This document shows positions 34,193 to 44,410 of a DNA stretch of 64,000 nt, piece by piece. The notes beneath the pieces were generated by a model. That model saw nothing but the letters and a program-made list of their open reading frames with translations. It was not told where the DNA came from and made no database searches. Position 1 is the first letter of the stretch; each line of letters starts with the position of its first letter. A program made the position numbers and the translations under genes. Source of the DNA: Moniliella sp. 'wahieum' (lineage: Eukaryota > Basidiomycota > Moniliellomycetes > Moniliellales > Moniliellaceae); assembly GCA_003971905.1 (NCBI GenBank), contig RSEE01000063.1, positions 338,754 to 402,753 on the forward strand. Direction: 5' to 3'.

Positions 34193-34803
34193 CTAGAGCC
34201 ACTTGGTTTCGGGGTCAGCTAAGAACTGATCATAGAGCTCACGGTTAAAGAGGCTGACCTCCGATTCGTTCTCTGCGGTCACCATGTCAGCAAGCTGCAT
34301 CGAAATAGCGAGACGAGACGTACCAAGGCCATATTCGGCAAGAGACTTGTCTGGATCAACCAGGATATACTCGGGATGATCGAGGTTGATGATAAGATTG
34401 GTTGTCTTAGCGCCATGAGCTTTAGAGTAGAGCTTGAGCGTGTCTGGGGGGGGGGGGGCCAGAGGGGGGAAGACAGGTCAGCCCAACTGGCCGGAAAGTA
34501 GATTGCAACACAATGGCACGACATACCTAGCGAGTCAATCGCAGAGCGGAAAGGCTTGAATCCAGACACAGTGCGCACCTGCTCTTTGCACAGATCGATG
34601 AGGGCGGCAGCCGTTTGTGTTGGGTCCACGTCGCGCAAAACCAGAGGTTTCATGGTGCGATACTCAAAGTTCTTGATGACGCGCACAGTGATGGTCGCAT
34701 CAGTGGTAGGACGAGCCAGATTGGTGACACCAGTCTCGTCTTCCAGAACGGGCCTGAATGGGTGGAAGCCGCCGGGCAGCAGCTCGTCGGACGGTGCGGC
34801 CAT
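34193..34803 (-). CDS. UPF0538 family protein (C2orf76 homologue)
   Basis: Three exons (34,527-34,803; 34,324-34,443; 34,193-34,272) encode 158 residues. Family signatures are ITVRVIKNFEYRTMKPLVLR, LKLYSKAHGAKTTNLIINL, YILVDPDKSLAEYGLENESE and the ending VSLFNRELYDQFLADPE then TKWL. The two introns are 83 bp (GTATGT..CAG, with a run of 13 G on the plus strand) and 51 bp (GTACGT..GCAG). The join preserves frame throughout, so this gene needs no correction. The function of the family is unknown. The start was set at the second in-frame ATG because homology begins just after it; an upstream ATG at 34,926 would add 41 residues. Confidence 0.88.
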
Positions 34804-35237
34804 GGGTGCGCAGAGGTAGTTCGGGGACGGTAGGCAATGGATGGTGCTGGCGCGCTCAGCAAGACGGGAGGGGCGGAACGGAAAAATAGTGTGGGGGCGG
34901 AATCCTAATTTCGCTGTGGGGCTCAACTAGTCACTAGCGCTCACTAGGGGCTCACTTCGACAGGAGGTACCGCCTGTTGAACTTGACGTCCATGCCCACG
35001 ACTCCCGCCATCTATCCTGCATCACTACCGTGCTATGCCACTTGCTGTACGAGACATCGGTCACCCCCCCTACCAGTCTCGGTCTTGTTAATCTGCCTGG
35101 CCGTCACATCTGCTGCATCAGTGACAATTGCATTTGTGCGGCGACCCATGACGTCGCGCCCGTTGACCTGTTGCATTGCCGTCTCTGCAGCCAGCTTACG
35201 GCGCCTTCGAAGACGAAATTGAGGTTGATAGTCCGTT

Positions 35238-36904
35238 TCAGATCTGGATCTGAGCCCCAATGGGGATGTGGTCCGAGCAGCAAACCCCTTTACGAGGAAG
35301 CCCAACTTGAAGCACCTCCTTGGGGTGCGTGGGCAGCAGCGCCGTCACAGCAGGGTAGACGGCCTCGCTTCCCTGCAGGGAAGGGAAGAGGAAGATGTAG
35401 TCGAGTGTTAAACTGAACAAAGGGGAAAAAGAGTAAACATGGGCTCCTTGCAAGGCCCTTCATGCGGGTTCGGGGTATCCGGTGTCCATTCTTCGTCGTT
35501 CCATCGCTCTTTGCGAGGGCCCGGCGTACCAAACATGTTATCCGAATCGGGGTTGAAGGTCCCATACGTGGAAAGTGCCCGGCCTTGAGAATGAGGAAGG
35601 TGATACAGCTCCGCCATTTCAGACATAGTCAGTAGACCGTCAGCGGGAGTGGGTAGGCGACAGTTCTTGAGGAGACGGTCGTCGCTACTGCCCTCACCTT
35701 CCCCTTGCTCCTCATCGCCACCATCTTCTTGCTCGGTATCAGCATCAGCATCAGTACATTCGCCATTACCCTCTGCCGATCGTTTAGCCAACTCGTCGAC
35801 CGATTGGTGCACCACGGTGGATCGTGTGACCTCCTCTACTCCCGTCGGCGTAGGCTTCTTCCCGTCAACAGCGCATACGTCATGGAGTCCGGTTGATCAT
35901 TAAAATCGCCAGCAAAGATGACGGGCCAATCATGGAAGAGGGATTGCTTTTGCGGAAAGCATCAATCTCCCGCACAATCGCCCCGACCTGCCGAGCACGC
36001 TCGTACCCATGCATCGGATGCCAAAAGAGATGGGTAGTGACGACAATCACGCCCCCTCCTCCCACTAGCGGCAGAGCGGCGAAAAGAGCAATGTTGCGCG
36101 TGATCCGGGAGCAGGCGCGGCGTGCAGCACGTGTGGTACGCCCCCCATCGTTGTTGAGGTACTGTGCCACATCCACCTCGTCTAGATAGACAACCTTCTG
36201 GGCAGCCGGTTTAGTCTCAAACGAGGGTCCCACATTCTTTTCATCATCAGAAAGTCGGCGCGGATGGGTACGCCAAGCGATCATCAGACCGTGTTGCTTG
36301 GCTGCGTAGCCCTTTTCGAACAAATAAGAGTATCCGGCCTTGTCGAGGGTGGCGAAGTGGATGTCGGTACGGTCGACTTCTTGGAAGGCACCGACATCGA
36401 ACAGATGGCCGACCAGTTCTGCCTCGAGTCCAGCCTCTCTATCTGCCATCCGAAGCGCGTCGGATCCAGGAAACAGCGAGCGACGAACGAGGCCTTGGGC
36501 GAGCATGCTGTCCGCGCCAAACCACAAAAAATGAGTTAGTCGACTGTGTGGGTGATTTGCTAAATGCGAAAGACTTACTTCCAACTGAGGATGCGCAGTG
36601 GACGGCCAGGCACGGGCGAGGGTGAGGTGCTAGACGCAGACGCGGGCGCAGCGAATGAGAGCGGTTTCCACGGACGGGGGAGGTACAGGCGTGCTCCCGA
36701 TTTCGCATCACGCGAAAGAAGCTCGCCTCCATCGTCAGGCAATTCGCCGAGGGCAGCGCGACGCAATCGGGCGGCGGCAGCGTCAGCGGCTTGGGCTTCT
36801 GCCGCACGTTTCGCAGCGCGCGCCTGCCGCTTCGCCTCAATCTCTTCGGGTGACGGCCGAGATGTAGGCTTTGATTGCTTCGGTGGCTTGGCGGGGGCGG
36901 TCAT
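35238..36904 (-). CDS. Ngl2-like endonuclease/exonuclease/phosphatase-family RNA nuclease
   Basis: The N-terminus is a basic/Ala-rich coiled-coil-like segment (EEIEAKRQARAAKRAAEAQA). RILSWN spans a 71-bp intron (36,508-36,578, GTAAGT..ACAG; the asparagine codon is split AA|C) and leads into MLAQGLVRRSLFPGSDALR. The Ccr4/Ngl fold continues with DVGAFQEVDR (catalytic Glu in the QEVD motif), YSYLFEKGYAAKQHGLMIAW, VVTTHLFWHP, FAGDFNDQPDSMTYALLTG (catalytic GDFN), LTLDYIF and CSDHIPI (catalytic SDH). Relatives such as yeast Ngl2 trim the 3' end of 5.8S rRNA or other RNAs; the substrate here is unknown. An acidic insert (about 35,690-35,770) interrupts the fold. One-base corrections are needed near 35,935, 35,860 and 35,430. 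Confidence 0.87.
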
Positions 36905-37573
36905 GGTGTAGAGAGAACGGGCAGAGCAAAGGAAACGGGAAAGAGAGAGAGCACGGGTACGGCCCCAAACAGTCGAGGTGAGGATGGTGATGGTGGTCGC
37001 TGCGGTTAAAAATGAGATGTCAAGACACCGAGGCGGCCTTCTGATGGTCCATGGCAGATAGCGTGAGTCACTCTAGTCATTCTAGTTAGTCATCGATCGT
37101 CATCGATCATGTATTAGTCGTCACGTGACGCGTCGCGCTGGCGTGGCCCCTGGAATCTTTCTGGTTTCTGATTTCGGATTGCCTTGCACCGACTTCGAGA
37201 TCCCCTTGCCATAATCAATTTCATTCGTCTCGTGCAGAGGAAGCCAGATGCACACTGCCATATGCATTCCCAGGTCCCTACATAGCCACACACAGCAGAA
37301 GTTTCCACACCTGCCCCCGTTCCAGTGTCAGTTTTGGTGTCTGCCGTGCACCTATAAGTGTGAATCCTCGACCATGACTAGTGACTAGTAACTGCCCGAG
37401 TGTGAAAGTCATCGCGTGTGCACGGGTGAGAAAGGGCCATGTGAGACGAGGGAAGATTAGATTGCCAGCAACTCAGGTTCTCATCGACACAGGAGATGGC
37501 CACAAGGGAATACTCCCACAAACTTTATGTCGTTTGATTGTCGTCTCGTCTGGAGACAGGAAGCGTGGCCTAA
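36905..37573. other. Intergenic DNA with heptamer motifs
   Basis: It contains ATCGATC and CTAG heptamer motifs at 37,065-37,110 and ACTAGTGACTAGTAAC at 37,378-37,393. It should also hold the promoter of the nuclease gene. No gene is recognised. Confidence 0.5.
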
Positions 37574-38723
37574 TTAGGCCTTTCCAATCTTCTTCATCTC
37601 TGCGAGCATCAGCTCCCCGATCTGGGCCGGCGAGTCGGCAACGATGGCACCAGCTTTGGTCAGGGCAGCGACCTTAGCTTGGGCAGTACCCTTGCCGCCC
37701 GAGATGATCGCTCCAGCATGGCCCATTCGGCGGCCGGGAGGGCAGTGCGGCCAGCAATAAAGGCAACCACCGGTTTGGGAACCTTCCGCGTCTTATTGTA
37801 CTGCTCCAGGTACTCCGATGCATCTTCTTCCATCGTGCCCCCAATCTCGCCAATCAGCACAATACCCTCCGTTTCAGGGTCATGGACAAGCAGTTTGACC
37901 AGGTCCAGCGACGTCGAGCCAGGGTACGGGTCGCCACCCATGCCCACCACAATGCTCTGGCCCAGACCCACATTGGTGGTCTGGTTCACCGCCTCGTACG
38001 TCAAGGTGCCGGAGCGTGAGGCGATTCCGATCGTGCCCGGGGTGTGAATGTGACCGGGCATGATACCAATCTTGCATCCGGCGGGGTTGATCACACCAGG
38101 GCAGTTGGGACCAACGAGACGCGACTTGCTTTGGGAGCGAAGCGCATGCGCAATCCGAATCTCGTCCCGCTGAGGAATCCCCTCGGTAATGGCAACAATG
38201 AGAGGGATCTCGTTCTCAATTGCATCCAACACTGCGGCTGCAGCCGCTGCAGGTGGAACATAGACCGCCGTCGCATCCGGCTTGGTTGCCGCCACAGCCT
38301 CACGGACCGTCCCGAACACAGGAAGGCCAAGATGTGTCGTCCCAGCCTTCTTGGGGTGCACACCACCAACGAGTTTCGTGCCGTAGTCCAGGGACTGTTT
38401 GAATGGAAGGTGGCCTGGAAAAAAGGGAGGGTAAAAGGGTCAGGGATCACAGGTGCGCCATGAAGTTCCATGACAAGCCAGGCTAAGGATCTTAGCCAAG
38501 ACGGCACGGCAAGAAAGGGAATGATAGGGACGTACCGTCTTACCAGTAAAGCCCTGGGTAAGAACCTTGGAGTCCTTGGTGACCTTGATGTTGGGGATGG
38601 TGTCCTCATACGAGGCACGGACCGCCGTCTGGGCAAATCGCGCACTTGGACCGAAGCCGCCCGGGTGAGAGGCGTGGCGCGGCCCGCAGTCGCTTTGGCA
38701 GTGACAGAGGGAGCAGCAAGCAT
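37574..38723 (-). CDS. Succinyl-CoA ligase alpha subunit, mitochondrial
   Basis: The enzyme interconverts succinyl-CoA and succinate with formation of ADP/GDP triphosphate in the TCA cycle. A basic, Ala/Thr-rich presequence ([19 protein letters not shown]) precedes [20 protein letters not shown] 121-bp intron (38,415-38,535, GTACGT..CCAG) follows. Then come [68 protein letters not shown] and [11 protein letters not shown]. The active-site histidine lies in [16 protein letters not shown], which is in a shifted frame, and the end is [10 protein letters not shown]. Three one-base losses break the printed frame: near 38,650 in the presequence, in an A run near 38,405 and in a C run near 37,737. 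All are consistent with homopolymer errors. Confidence 0.93.
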
Positions 38724-39192
38724 AGCGAAAGCACCAGCGAAAGTGATAGGGAAACAGGAAGTACGGCCAAAGAGGATGGGTTGCGGGAAGGAGGCGGAGG
38801 TGTGGCTCCTATAAATGCAGCTGGGCCGCAGACGGTGGGTGGGCTGAGATTATAAGGGAGATATATGATCGTTGCTGATGCGGCGCCGGCACCGGCACCC
38901 GTACCAGCACGAGCGCGCGAGCACACATCATCCAGCATATCAGCAACCGCATCAGCACCAGCACGACCCGACGGAAGGGTGAACCGACTGGTGGGTGGTG
39001 GGTGGGTGGGGGGCGAGGCGGGCAAGGCGACGCGGACGAGGCGGCACAGGAAGTATAATCCGACAAGCAACGCGGCGCAAGCCAGACCGGGCTCGGCAAT
39101 GGGGCACTCACTGATGGGGCTCGTCGACATGGCCCATCGATCCTGGATCATTGATCGCTCAGCCGCTCATTAACATTCACCAATCGACCAAG

Positions 39193-39219
39193 CCGCATCA
39201 CGCGTCACGCGTCACGCGC
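39193..39219 (+). repeat. Heptamer repeat, TCA-CGCG type
   Basis: Successive ACGCGT palindromes at 7-bp spacing read TCA-CGCG-TCA-CGCG-TCA. The same tetramer is used again at 63,022. Confidence 0.9.
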
Positions 39220-39564
39220 CCCCGCCTGGCCGGGCGCCCTGGACAGCGTGGCCGCATTAGGGTTAACAGGTGACGGAGGGCGGGGTATGTGCACGGGCCA
39301 CACAGCTACTGCCCCCAAGCCCAGCGCCTCGTCTCCCCACTCGGGAGAGGGAGGAGGCATCTGTCGGCCCCGCGCTTGTGGCGGCGGCGGCAGCTGGAAG
39401 ACCCTGGACCAGGCAGACTTCTTCAAGCGGAGGCGGAGGGTGCCGGCTGCACCCGCATCAATCTTACCCATTGCGAGAGGCAGGCGGGGCGAGGGCGCAA
39501 GAAGGGGGCGTTTCCGTAGCCGCTGGTCTCATGCACTCACGCATCATGTTGCCTCATTAACTCA

Positions 39565-39612
39565 TTGATCATGTCGGTGATCATCGATCATCGATCATAC
39601 GTCACCGATCGT
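39565..39612 (+). repeat. Heptamer repeat, TCA-TCGA type
   Basis: ATCGAT palindromes at 7-bp spacing in TCA orientation are followed by decayed units (TACG, CCGA) that keep the TCA phase. Confidence 0.85.
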
Positions 39613-39855
39613 TGATTATCATATTCAACAATCACCGATCCCCGATCCTCGATCGTCGCTCTGTTCAACATTTATATCCTCCCTGGGAGTTGGGCTGGGC
39701 GCTGGCTGCGCGTCCTGGACCCTCCCGGACCTCCGCCCAACGTCAGCAGGGATTATCACGACCATCCCGACGGGAATGGCCGTCGATGATCGGTGGTTGA
39801 TTCGCTGAGCGCTGATGCATTGGGGCCTGGGGCCTGGGGGAGCAGAGCTTGAACA

Positions 39856-39892
39856 TTGTTCAACGTTCAAGCTTCAAGCTTCAAGCTTCATG
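39856..39892 (+). repeat. Mixed heptamer repeat, TCA-ACGT then TCA-AGCT
   Basis: One ACGT unit is followed in phase by three AGCT units, all in the TCA orientation. It mirrors the mixed array at 3,695 on the opposite strand. Confidence 0.9.
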
Positions 39893-41098
39893 GAGAGGAA
39901 TCAAAATAGGTGGCCAAATCGTTTTCAGATGCCAATATGTGAGTGAGGTGGAATGAAACGGTTGGATGAGTAACCCTTTCGGAAGTAACCTGGTGAACTC
40001 ACAATGAGATATGAGAACAGCGTAACATTCCTATTGACATCCATGCCCTCTCGGAAGAGGTCCCAAGGCCGGAAGATACTACACTAAGAACCCGTTTGTG
40101 GCATGATGCTGATGCATGAAGAGCTTGAAGCTCTTGAAGCTGAAGATTGAAGGGCTTCTCCAATCGCGGCTCTCGTCCTCTGTCTCATGTGGTACTGCAG
40201 CTCATTAATCGATAGTTACTAGTTACTAGTCCCGGACCCGTTTCGTACCATCACACAGTCATCAGCCCCCCAAAGCTCCACGGCGCGCTCCGTTGTACAG
40301 CGGAACTTTTTTGCATCTTGATGTGTGACGTGTGGGACCGCAGTGAGATTGAGAGGCCGGTGAGAATCTGAGAAAGCTCTGAGAATGTAGAAGTCTCTAT
40401 AGCTCGAAGGACGTAATACTGAACCACCAGCCGACACCTGCGAAACTCCTTCGCATCTTCTCTGTCGGCTCCCGCGAGCTTACTGGCAATACACATCGGC
40501 AGTGCATGAGATTTTGGAATCGTCTCTGGCGCCATCCCACGGTCACGTGACCCTACCGCCTGCCGGTGGAACGGCAATTAATTACTTACCCCACACGCCA
40601 CCATCCATGCGTGCCTCTCCTTGACTCAGATGCTCTTACGCGTTACGCTCCATCGCATCATGCCCTCTCGATCGCATTTGACAGCTTCATCCTCGTTGCC
40701 ATTGATCTTCGATCTCCCATCTCGTCCTGGCGGCTGATATTCTCATCTGGATAAACAGAGCTGATCGTCTCCAACGTCGCCGCCGAGGCTGAGGCGCTGA
40801 GGCCTGAGGGCGTCGAAGAGACGCGTCCTGTGGTAAACCTGTGTGAGTTTTGTGTGAGTTTTATGACACACTTGGCATCGCGAGTACATCCCAAGTATAT
40901 CATACGTGTAATATACACATAGCATACGCACCGTATTTCCTCAATCAAACTACGGTTTCCCTCCAGGTGACTCAACCTACCCCACAGAAGCTGCTCCCCG
41001 AGAACGACGCGGGAGAGGCAAAAAGCGTAATACATGATGCTGGCTGCCACAGTCAGCACAAACCCAAATTAAGCATTTTCTTCATTTATCTCTACACT

Positions 41099-43304
41099 GT
41101 AACCATGTCATTCATAGAGCTTAAGACTATCAAGCGACGAAGAAACGCTGCGCCTAAACCGACCCTGTAACAGTCGGGGCTAAACGAGGGAGACCAAGGT
41201 CCTGTCAGAGGCGGGGGGAAAGGCAAGATCGTTCGTGGGAGGAACAGAAGGCATCAGGCAGAGAACAGCAAAAGGGAAGGGAAGAGCGAGAGACACAGGA
41301 TGCGGAATTGGAAATTGGAGCGAGCTTAGTCATTCGGTGACAGACCCGTTCATCCGGCGTGGTTTGCTTGTTTAGTGTCAACCCCGTTTAGGAAACCAGG
41401 GGAATCGCCGGTAGATCAGGTCCCTCTGTGGTGCCCACCATCTGTTTCCATAACTCGAGTCGTGTGGATACGGATGGACGTGGAAGACATCCAACCGCCG
41501 GTGAACGTTGAACCATATCCATTGTGTGAGACTCAGTAGGTAATAAATGTTTCCAGCACCCAAACATTTTGTTCGCCGTCTTGGTGGCATAGTATCCACG
41601 CGTCGTCAGAGCCAAACTAAGGGAAGAAGGGTTATTGGGTTCGTCCCTGGTACTTGGCCTTCTTGTCGCATTCTGCTTGTTCCAACACCGAAGCAACTCC
41701 TTCTCCCGGTGTTCCAAAGGTGTCGCGGTACTCTGTGCACCACCCTCCCGTTAATGATGGATTAGAGCAGTGTAAAGATGAGATATGTGTTCGTGTAGAC
41801 GTGAAATATCGACGGAACCAGTAGTGTAGGAGGACATGACCATGTCGAAAAGAGAGGCCGTTTCCACTGTTCTGGTATTTTGGCTCAAGACGTTGGAAAT
41901 ATGATACGGTTGAATGAGGGACGGCCACTACTGATAAAAAGCATGAGTCAGACTAGCCCCCACAGCCACGGTGTGGAGACTGTGGCCCAGCCCTCTTCCC
42001 GCCTCATAATAACGAGGCAGTTCCACAGCCCAGTGTAGGGCCCTGCAGTGCGAAGCATGACCGCCTTGGGGGCAGGCGGAGTAGCCACTCCTTCCACCTA
42101 TACTGCCCGGGCGGAGCGGGGGTGCCTCCCTCCACGCCCGTGGTAAGGTCAAACTCAGTTTCGCTTCCGCTTTCGTCCCCTTCGATGCGATGCATCTGAA
42201 GGGACTCTTATTCTGGGTCCGGGGCCCCCTGACTCGCCAATGATATACTATCGCGGTCTCCAAGGGCGCGATGATAGCCTAAAGAAATAAGGTGTCGACA
42301 CGGGCACGAAAAACGAGAAAAGAAACACATGCATCGCCCACGCGGACGCTTCCCCGGGCAACGTCCAGAGGAGATAGGGCCGTTTGACTTCCTTCTCGGT
42401 TAGTAGCAGTTTTAGGCTCTTCCATGGAGTACGAAGATGCAAGGCATGAGTGGAGAGATAGGCGCTGGTGATCACTTGTCAGTCTCAGCGGCTGTGTTGA
42501 AGGGGAGAGGGGGTGACGTACCGCGTCACGACAATACGATTGGGAGCAAGGCCAAGTTGAAAACGGCCACGCTCACGGTAGTAAGAAACGGAAGAGATGA
42601 ATCAACAACATGAGCTCATGCCATATCGTTCCATTTCCTTTTGGATCTTCATTTTCATGGACGTCGACTACACATGAATAGGACCCGATCTCGTGAACCA
42701 TTGGGAATCTCTCTTCTCCAGACACGGAATAGGGCCAGAGGGTCTCGTTGATTCGGGATGCTGTCAACATGGAACTGACTGGGGCGGTGCCATTTGAATC
42801 AAACAACACATGGTTGTATATTGGAGGGAGTGTAGTGACTAGGATGGCGTCAAGCTCAGGTGGGGTGATGTTCGTGGTGAGGTTGGTGAAGTTACTCGGC
42901 ATTGTAGTTAGGGAGCCGAAAGCGGCGTGAAGATCAGCAAGATGTCGCTTGAGCAAAGGGTGTGCGACTATAATTTCCACAAGAGGCCAAAGAGTAAGGC
43001 GCACAGTGTCCACAACCGCACCCCGCGTACCTCGGAGAGGGTCTGAGCTGCGGCCTTTGCAAGCAGGCAGTCACCCAAACTAGAGGGTCTCTCCCTCGCC
43101 TCTACACCCGCTCGGTTCAACCACATGATCTGAAGCAGGGCCTAAAGTACGTATGGCTCCGAATGGCTGTCCAAAAGGGTTTATACTCCTAAACTACAGG
43201 GGTGGGTCCCACACACCTCATCGGACTTCCCCCATGACATGCGAGCTTAGGCTCAGCGTTTCTTTTTGTTGCAGCCTCAAGTTCTCTGTCAATGAAATGG
43301 TTAC
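41099..43304. mobile_element. R2-bounded 2.2-kb element enclosing a gene fragment
   Basis: The left end starts GTAACCATGTCATTCATAGA and continues to GAAACGCTGCGCCTAAACCG. The right end, read on the minus strand, starts GTAACCATTTCATTGACAGA and reaches GAAACGCTGAGCCTAA. They are thus inverted relatives of one another and of the R2 end at 1,646. The interior holds the rest of an R2 unit (41,345-41,500) interrupted by about 180 bp of unrelated DNA at 41,166-41,345, then a degenerate copy of part of the 26-28 kb membrane-protein gene. I could not find a clear target duplication. A DNA element that carried host gene sequence between its ends is the simplest reading. Confidence 0.55.
41928..43020 (-). 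pseudogene. Truncated inverted copy of the 26-28 kb membrane-protein gene
   Basis: Read on the minus strand it matches the gene at 26.6-27.8 kb. Shared blocks include MPSNFTNLTTNITPPELDAI, ASRINETLWPYSVSGEE, AYLSTHALHLRTPWKSLKL, LTEKEVKRPYLLWTL, HRIEGDESGSETEFDLTTGV and EGGTPAPPG. It lacks the N-terminal third. It also lacks roughly 230 bp between FFVPV and the RPWRPR block, which removes a helix and an external loop. Where both copies exist, this one preserves the segment with NGTAPVSSMLTA and VHEIGSYSCVVDVHEN in one frame, whereas the 26-kb copy is broken there. It therefore also helps to locate errors in the other copy. Confidence 0.8.
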
Positions 43305-43841
43305 AATACTATAGAGATAAGTGTTGGTGTGATCAGCATCTCGATGCGCCCTGCAAGCCCCCCTCCCCTCGGGAGCAGCAAACGGTGCCCCCCCCGCAAA
43401 TGCCAGTACCACCAAATTGCGACCCGCGCACAGATGTGTGGGTTCCATTAAGAGATGGAGTAATACCGCAAATGCTGTATTGGACCGAACTCGCTACGGA
43501 TGCTAGGCTCTAAAATAACAAAGGCTTGTCCTACTCGCCCAGTGTGAAATGGCACCGGCGAAGACGTCTCGCCATAATATAATGGCCACAAAAGATGATA
43601 CATTATACAGATATGCGTGGATTGGTTCCAAGTCGTTCGCACAACCCTCACACTCAGTCTGGTTCGTTACCACAAGAATCATAACCGTAATCACCACTTC
43701 TGAAACTGTATAGGTCGATGTCCAGATTCATAACTGCTCCGAGAGTAAAGTGTACAATTCTATGCGTTGCTTGAAGGATTGCCCGGAATTCTGCTGTATT
43801 TTTAAGAGTATCTGTCAGGCACTTGAGATTGTTACATTAAC
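43305..43841. other. Intergenic DNA upstream of the tRNA gene
   Basis: No gene is recognised. The minus-strand frames are short and family-free. Confidence 0.5.
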
Positions 43842-43927
43842 GGGCGGATAGCTCAGTTGGTAGAGCGCACGCTTTGCATCATTCTTGCAGTTGTGTGAGG
43901 TCTGGGGTTCGATTCCCTATTCGTCCA
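43842..43927 (+). tRNA. tRNA-Ala(UGC) with a 13-nt intron
   Basis: The cloverleaf folds completely. The acceptor stem is GGGCGGA/TTCGTCC, the D arm is GCTC AGTTGGTA GAGC, and the anticodon stem CACGC/GTGTG encloses TT-TGC-A..T. The T arm is TGGGG TTCGATT CCCTA and A73 is encoded. The anticodon TGC (43,875-43,877) reads GCN alanine codons. The third acceptor pair is G3:U70, the alanine identity element. An intron of 13 nt (43,879-43,891) sits after position 37, the canonical place in eukaryotic nuclear tRNA genes. CCA is not encoded. Confidence 0.95.
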
Positions 43928-43932
43928 ATGTC

Positions 43933-43937
43933 TTTTT
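43933..43937 (+). terminator. RNA polymerase III terminator of tRNA-Ala
   Basis: A run of five T on the coding strand begins six bases after the mature tRNA end, as expected for Pol III termination. Confidence 0.8.
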
Positions 43938-44325
43938 GAAAGGCCCGACAGCAGTCTGGGTCGTAGCAACCCAACACGTTTGAAATGGCGGATAAGGATG
44001 GCTGGTATCGGCTGGGCAACACGAATTGCTAGATGCGCATTTTGCTTGTAGCGGCAGATGGAAGCCTAGGGGCTTAAAGGTGAGCGAGATAGGGGCAGGC
44101 GCAATGAGGGGCACAGGCCGCTGCTGCTGGCTGCCACATGGGAACGAGGACATCTCCTTCGGGCACGGGGGCTGTGCATGCCGTTGGACAGCGAATGAAA
44201 TTGCATCGATTCATGTGGGGCCTTGTAGGCCTAGAGCCACTGGCCCCACTATAGCAACGATGGGCACAGCCGTACCAAAGCATAAGATGGACACTGCTCC
44301 TATATACGGCACCGTCGCCCCACCG

Positions 44326-44365
44326 GCTCTGCTCTGCTCTGCTCTGCTCTGCTCTGCTCTGCTCT
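44326..44365 (+). repeat. GCTCT pentamer microsatellite
   Basis: Eight uninterrupted copies of GCTCT, followed by a variant GCCCT, lie shortly before the start of the hypothetical gene at 44,411. Confidence 0.95.
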
Positions 44366-44410
44366 GCCCTGCTGCTTCCCCCTGCCCCTGGCCTGGCAGC
44401 AGAGGCTTCC

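Larger units (their letters stand above)
38724..41098. other. Repeat-rich intergenic DNA, no supported gene
   Basis: Heptamer repeats are listed separately. A minus-strand frame at 39,205-39,471 (MGKIDAGAAGTLRL) lacks any family. R2-like terminal sequence begins at 41,099. TAGTTACTAG motifs occur at 40,214-40,230. Confidence 0.5.
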
